This document shows, piece by piece, positions 59,553 through 64,000 of a stretch of 64,000 bases of DNA. This DNA is from Anagrus nilaparvatae. Its lineage: Eukaryota > Arthropoda > Insecta > Hymenoptera > Mymaridae. The position numbers were made by a program, and so were the translations under genes. The notes under the pieces were generated by a model, which had not been told where the DNA came from, did not search any database, and saw nothing but the letters and a program-made list of their open reading frames with translations. How positions within the stretch are numbered: position 1 is the first letter of the stretch; each line of letters opens with the position of its first letter. The stretch covers positions 3,224,001 to 3,288,000 of the forward strand of contig JAKSXM010000269.1 of the NCBI GenBank assembly GCA_022575985.1, read 5' to 3'.

Positions 59553-59568
59553 GACCCTGAAAAGGGCC
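59553..59568 (-). promoter_or_regulatory. Histone-type 3' stem-loop (minus strand)
   Basis: Read on the minus strand: GGCCCT-TTTC-AGGGTC, a six-pair stem with one G-T wobble and the UUUC loop of replication-dependent histone mRNA 3' ends. In such mRNAs it binds SLBP and directs U7-dependent cleavage. No histone ORF precedes it on the minus strand. Confidence 0.45.
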
Positions 59569-59680
59569 GATTGAAATCCTCCTTTGCCAACTCGTAGATT
59601 CTTTTCTTTTCTTAATAAAATTATTATGCCGGTATGAAAACGACCGTTATTATTTTCTCTCTTTTCCCCCCTTGTTGCCC

Positions 59681-60060
59681 ATTTGTCTATTGGTTCTCCG
59701 GCGCGCTTACTTAGCCCGCCGAAGTCTTTATATATAGGGTTAAAGTAAATTCGCGTAATTAAGAGAGAGGCTTTGCTTTGGACTACATCGCATCGAGTCG
59801 CTTGCTGATTTTTGCTGCCGATGGTGCCGATGGTGCCGCTGTTCCTGATATCATTTCTCGCTTTGTTGTTGCTGTTCTCGAGGAAGGCTTTTGTGTGTGT
59901 GGACGAAAGAGCTATTGGAGGGATTTAGTTTCTCTGTGGAGCTTGACCAGCTCGAGGTCATTGTTGGGACCTCTGGACGCCTAGCCGTTGGGGCTGTCGT
60001 CGGCTGCAGGTTGCAGGCCGGAAATAAGGACTAGGACTTTCAAAGTCACCAGGTATTTTT
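59681..60060 (+). promoter_or_regulatory. Promoter-like segment with CCAAT and TATA motifs
   Basis: ATTGG (inverted CCAAT, 59689-59693) lies about 35 bp upstream of TATATATA (59729-59736), followed by a GC-richer stretch to a possible donor CACCAG-GTATTT near 60050. The 68-codon ORF at 59778-59984 has no domain I know and is not histone-like. The TATA is near-palindromic, so the direction is uncertain. This could be the 5' region of a non-coding transcript or of a histone gene whose coding part is lost. Confidence 0.35.
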
Positions 60061-60159
60061 AGTATATTATGTATATGAGTTTACATGTAAGTAAATGAAT
60101 TTTTATTTTAATATAGGTGAGAATTTTTGAGTGAGAACTTACAAAGCAAAGCCAACCGG

Positions 60160-60175
60160 CCCTTTTCAGGGCCAC
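60160..60175 (+). promoter_or_regulatory. Histone-type 3' stem-loop (plus strand)
   Basis: GGCCCT-TTTC-AGGGCC, a perfect six-pair stem with UUUC loop, followed by ACAAA as in insect histone mRNAs. No purine-rich downstream element (GAAAGA-like) is evident within 40 bp. No histone coding sequence was found upstream. Confidence 0.55.
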
Positions 60176-60180
60176 AAACA

Positions 60181-60959
60181 TTAACGTATTATACTAATGC
60201 ATATATAATTTTAAATATGTACGTAGCGTCGATAATTTAGAATTCTGTAAAAATAATTATTTTTATTTTTTCAACCGTCGAAAGACCTTAATATTTAATA
60301 CATTATCAAAGTTCTTATGCATAATAACATAACACTGCACAAAATATATTGGTACACTCAAATATACAGAATCTGAATAAGTAAAATTATATTAGATTTT
60401 TGTTTTTCGATACTAAGGTGTATCGCTTTCAAAATCATCGATATAAGGAATATCATTTATTTTATCTTTGAAAAATAGAATACAAAAATAGAATACTATT
60501 AACTATTAATAAAAAACAAGTTTAAAAAAAAATACCTGTTGCACTAGGCTAATCAGTTTTTGCTGGTCCTGCAGCATCTGATAATTTTTTTACTCACTGT
60601 TCAGAAACACTACAAGCTATAATTTTTTATTTTTATTTTCAATACTTTTAGGGAAAATACTACCAAGTTTATTACTTGTTATATTATTTCATTAACTTTC
60701 GCTGCTTTTATAGAGATCTTATGAATAACTTTGATTGATTCTCAAGCCAATATGGCTGAAAGTAGGCAAGCAATTCTATTGGCGGATTGGACATTATGCG
60801 CAATGGCATACCTCCCTTCCTTATACTATGGATAAACTATAGTAAATAATTAAATTTATAATCTTATTTAAATTTAAACTTAGTTATTTCTGTTAAGATA
60901 TATCCAGAACAGTTTACCGGAATTATAAATAAATAGGAGAGATTTCCGAAACACCTTAC
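60181..60959. other. AT-rich spacer
   Basis: No gene seen. It borders the inverted satellite. Confidence 0.4.
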
Positions 60960-63900
60960 ATCATACTGCTAATCCAGAAGTACTATATATCTATGTTAAT
61001 GGTATCTAATACTATTTTCCTACATATAAAGTAGCTAACAACCTTATCAAAAATATTTAACGCCGTTTTCCGAAATCTGAAGTTGCTAGAGGAGATTTTG
61101 GTAGCATTTACCTCAATTTCCGATGTACTAAATTAACTAACACGGTTTTCCAAAATATCTAACTCTCTACAATTTCAAAGAAAGTAAAATGGATTACAAA
61201 AACATCTAAAAGAAATAAACTAAGCCTGAAGTATCTAGAATCTATGTTCTAACTATCAAACACCGTTTTGCTGCGTATAAAAATAATAATATCCTTTTCA
61301 AAAACTTCTAACGCCAATTTCCGAAGTGTAATGTTATAAGAGGAGCCTTTGGAAGCATTCCACCTCAATTCCCGATTTAAAAAGCAGCTAACACCGTTTT
61401 CCAAAGATTCTAATACCATTTTTCGAAGTATAAAGTTACTAGAAGAGCTTTATGAAGCATCCTACCTCAATTTCCGATTTATAAAGCAGCTAACACCGTT
61501 TTCCAAAGAATCTAACACAATTTTTCGAAGTATAAAGTTGCTAGAAGAGCTTTCTGAAGCATCCTACCTCAATAACCGACTTAAAAAATAGCTAACACCG
61601 TCTTCCAAAGTATTTAACACCATTTTCCGAAGATTAAAGTTACTAGAAGAGCTTTCTGAGGCATCCTACCTCAATAACCGACTTAAAAAATAGCTAACAC
61701 CGTTTTCCGAAGTGTAATGTTGTTAGAAGAGCTTTTTGAAGCATCCAACCTTAAATACCAATTTTAAATGTAACTAAGACCGTATTCCAAAGTATCTAAC
61801 CCCGTTTTCCGAAGATTAAAGTTACTGGATGATCTTTATGAAGCATCCTACCTCAATTTCCGATTTTAACAGTAGCTAACACCGTTCCAAAGTATCTAAC
61901 ACCGTTTTCCGAAGGTTAAATTTAAAAGAGAAGATTAAACACCGTATTCTATAGTATCTAACACCGGTTTCCGAAGATTCAAGTTACTAGAAGAGCATTC
62001 TGAAGCATCCTACCTCCATTTCCGATTTAAAAAGCAGCTAACAACACCGTTTTCCGAAGAATCTAACACGATTTTTCGAAGTATAAAGTTGCTAGAAGAG
62101 CTTTTTGAAGCATCCAACCTTAAATTCCAATTTCAAATGTAACTAAGACCGTATCCCAAAGTATCGAACCCCGTTTTCCGAAGATTAAAGTTACTGGATG
62201 AGCTTTGTGAAGCATCCTACCTTCATTTCCGATTTAAAAAGCAGCTAACACCGTTTTCCAAAGATTCTAACACCGTTTTCCGAAAATTAAAGTTACTAGA
62301 AGAGTTTTATGAAACATTCTACCTCAATTTCTGTTTTAAAAAGCAGCTAACACCGTTTTCCAAAGTATCTAACACCATTTTTCGAAGATAAAAGTTACTA
62401 GAAGAGCTTCATGAAGCATCCTACCTCAATTTCCGATTTAGGAAGCAGCTTACACCGTTTTCCAAAGAATCTAACGCCGTTTTCCGAAGTATGAAGTAGC
62501 TACAAGAGCTTCTTGGAACATTCTACCTAAATTCTTGATTTAAAAAGCAACTAACACCGTTTTCTAAAGTATCTAACACCGATTTTCTAAGTATGAAGTA
62601 TCTATAAGAACTTCTTGAAACATCCTAAATTTAAGATAATAATAATAACTAAATTTACGATTTCAAACTTACCAAACACCGTTCTTACACCATTTTCCGA
62701 AGTATGAAGTTGCTAGAAGAGGTTTTTGAAGCATCCTACCTCAAATTCCAGTTTAAAAATCAGCTAACACCGTTTTACAAAGTATTTAACACTGTTTTCC
62801 GAAGTATGAAGTTGCTAGAAGAGTTTTGTAAAGCATGCTACCTCAAATTCCAATTTAAAATGTAGCTAACACTGTTTTCCAAAGTATCTAACACCGTTTT
62901 CGATGTATAAAGTTGTTAGAAGAGCTTTTTGAAGCATCCAACCTTAAATTTCAATTTGAAATGTAGCTAAGACCGTATTCCAAAGTATCTAATCCGTTTT
63001 TCGAAGATAAAATTACTGGATGAGCTTTATGAAGCATCCTACCTCAATTTCCTATTTAGAAAGCAGCTAACACCGTTTTCCAAACAATCTAACACCATTT
63101 TTTGAATTATAAAGTTGCTAGAAGAGCTTTCTGAAGCATCCTACCTCAATAACCGACTTAAAAAGTAGCTAACACCGTTTTCCAAAGTATTTAACACCAT
63201 TTTCCGAAGATTAAAGTTACTAGAAGAGCTTTATGAAACATCCTACCTAAATTTCCGATTTAATAAGTAGCTCACACTGTTTTCCAAACTATCTAACACC
63301 GTTTTCCGAATATTAAAGTTACTAGAAGAGCTTTCTGAAGCATCCTACCTCAATTTCCGATTAAAAAGCAGCTAATACCGTTTTACAAAGAATCTAACGC
63401 CGTTTTCCGAAGTATGAAGTAGCTACAAGAGCTTCTTGGAACATTCTACCTAAATTCTTGATTTAAAAAGCAACTAACACCGTTTTCTAAAGTATCTAAC
63501 ACCGATTTTCTAAGTATGAAGTATCTATAAGAACTTCTTGAAACATCCTAAATTTAAGATAATAATAATAACTAAATTTACGATTTCAAACTTACCAAAC
63601 ACCGTTCTTACACCATTTTCCGAAGTATGAAGTTGCTAGAAGAGGTTTTTGAAGCATCCTACCTCAAATTCCAGTTTAAAAATCAGCTAACACCGTTTTA
63701 CAAAGTATTTAACACTGTTTTCCGAAGTATGAAGTTGCTAGAAGAGTTTTGTAAAGCATGCTACCTCAAATTCCAATTTAAAATGTAGCTAACACTGTTT
63801 TCCAAAGTATCTAACACCGTTTTCGATGTATAAAGTTGTTAGAAGAGCTTTTTGAAGCATCCAACCTTAAATTTCAATTTGAAATGTAGCTAAGACCGTA

Positions 63901-64000
63901 TTCCAAAGTATCTAATCCGTTTTTCGAAGATAAAATTACTGGATGAGCTTTATGAAGCATCCTACCTCAATTTCCTATTTAGAAAGCAGCTAACACCGTT
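60960..64000 (-). repeat. 102-bp satellite array, inverted orientation
   Basis: Same unit as 24720-28512, here as the complement: GCTAACACCGTTTTCC, CTAGAAGAGCTT, GAAGCATCCTACCTCAATTT. The array continues beyond the window. A plus-strand 34-residue repeat appears at 61349-61591 for the same arithmetic reason as on the left; not called as a gene. Confidence 0.9.
62463..64000 (-). repeat. 923-bp higher-order duplication in the satellite
   Basis: Sequence from about 62463 reappears from about 63386 at a constant offset of 923 bp (TACAAGAGCTTCTTGGAACA at 62501 and 63424). The match continues to the window end without visible differences. The repeated block also includes a non-unit insertion, AATAATAATAACTAAATT. 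Confidence 0.8.

Noticed and set aside
59778..59984. 68-codon ORF considered as a histone or small secreted protein
   Set aside because: Not basic, no histone fold residues, no signal peptide. The minus strand here shows a short Ala/Pro/Lys peptide that is also too short for H1.

Overview
This is a eukaryotic nuclear window: very AT-rich, gene-poor, and made mostly of repeats. There are no operons, ribosome binding sites or bacterial features. The mix suggests an arthropod, probably an insect: an R1-like non-LTR reverse transcriptase remnant, two DNA-transposon protein families common in arthropod genomes, an insect-style histone 3' stem-loop, a 59-nt intron, and many foldback MITEs. The species cannot be named from the sequence.

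Layout. 1-7.7 kb is AT-rich spacer holding a 660-bp foldback (1922-2581), a GC-richer island (2981-3200), a tRNA-like T-arm (about 3741) and a 2.6-kb foldback whose interior is a 128-bp tandem array (4347-6924). At 7735-7893 lies the last coding exon of a RING-finger protein. 8.9-17 kb holds another foldback, a TTAA-flanked MITE and several short degenerate tandem arrays. 17.6-21.0 kb is a 3.3-kb element with 49-bp terminal inverted repeats, containing minisatellites and Helitron-like hairpin termini. 21.6-23.7 kb is a 144-bp tandem array, followed by a decayed reverse transcriptase (23.7-24.6 kb). 24.7-28.5 kb is a 102-bp satellite that reappears in opposite orientation at 61-64 kb. 28.5-36.9 kb is foldbacks and dispersed hairpin repeats.

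Protein-coding content is concentrated at 37-57 kb, all on the plus strand. A transposase-like pseudogene (36959-39337) keeps one frame but has three in-frame stops. A two-exon orphan gene (47635-48329) has a 59-nt intron. A three-exon gene (48787-56678) encodes a 226-aa protein ending in a PHD finger; its 7-kb first intron contains a nearly intact same-strand transposon gene (49663-54146) with a transposase-like core, an XPG/PIN-like nuclease region and a C-terminal CXC cysteine domain. I assign that transposon to the Academ superfamily by inference. A 140-bp tandem array follows it.

57-60.9 kb holds a TTAA-flanked foldback and a GC-richer segment (59.2-60.2 kb) with CCAAT and TATA motifs and two oppositely oriented histone-type 3' stem-loops but no recognisable histone ORF. 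The window ends in the inverted 102-bp satellite, which continues past the edge.

The only plausibly functional host genes are the RING exon, the orphan gene and the PHD gene. Other short ORFs are chance or repeat-derived. All homology statements rest on motifs recognised by eye, with no database search.
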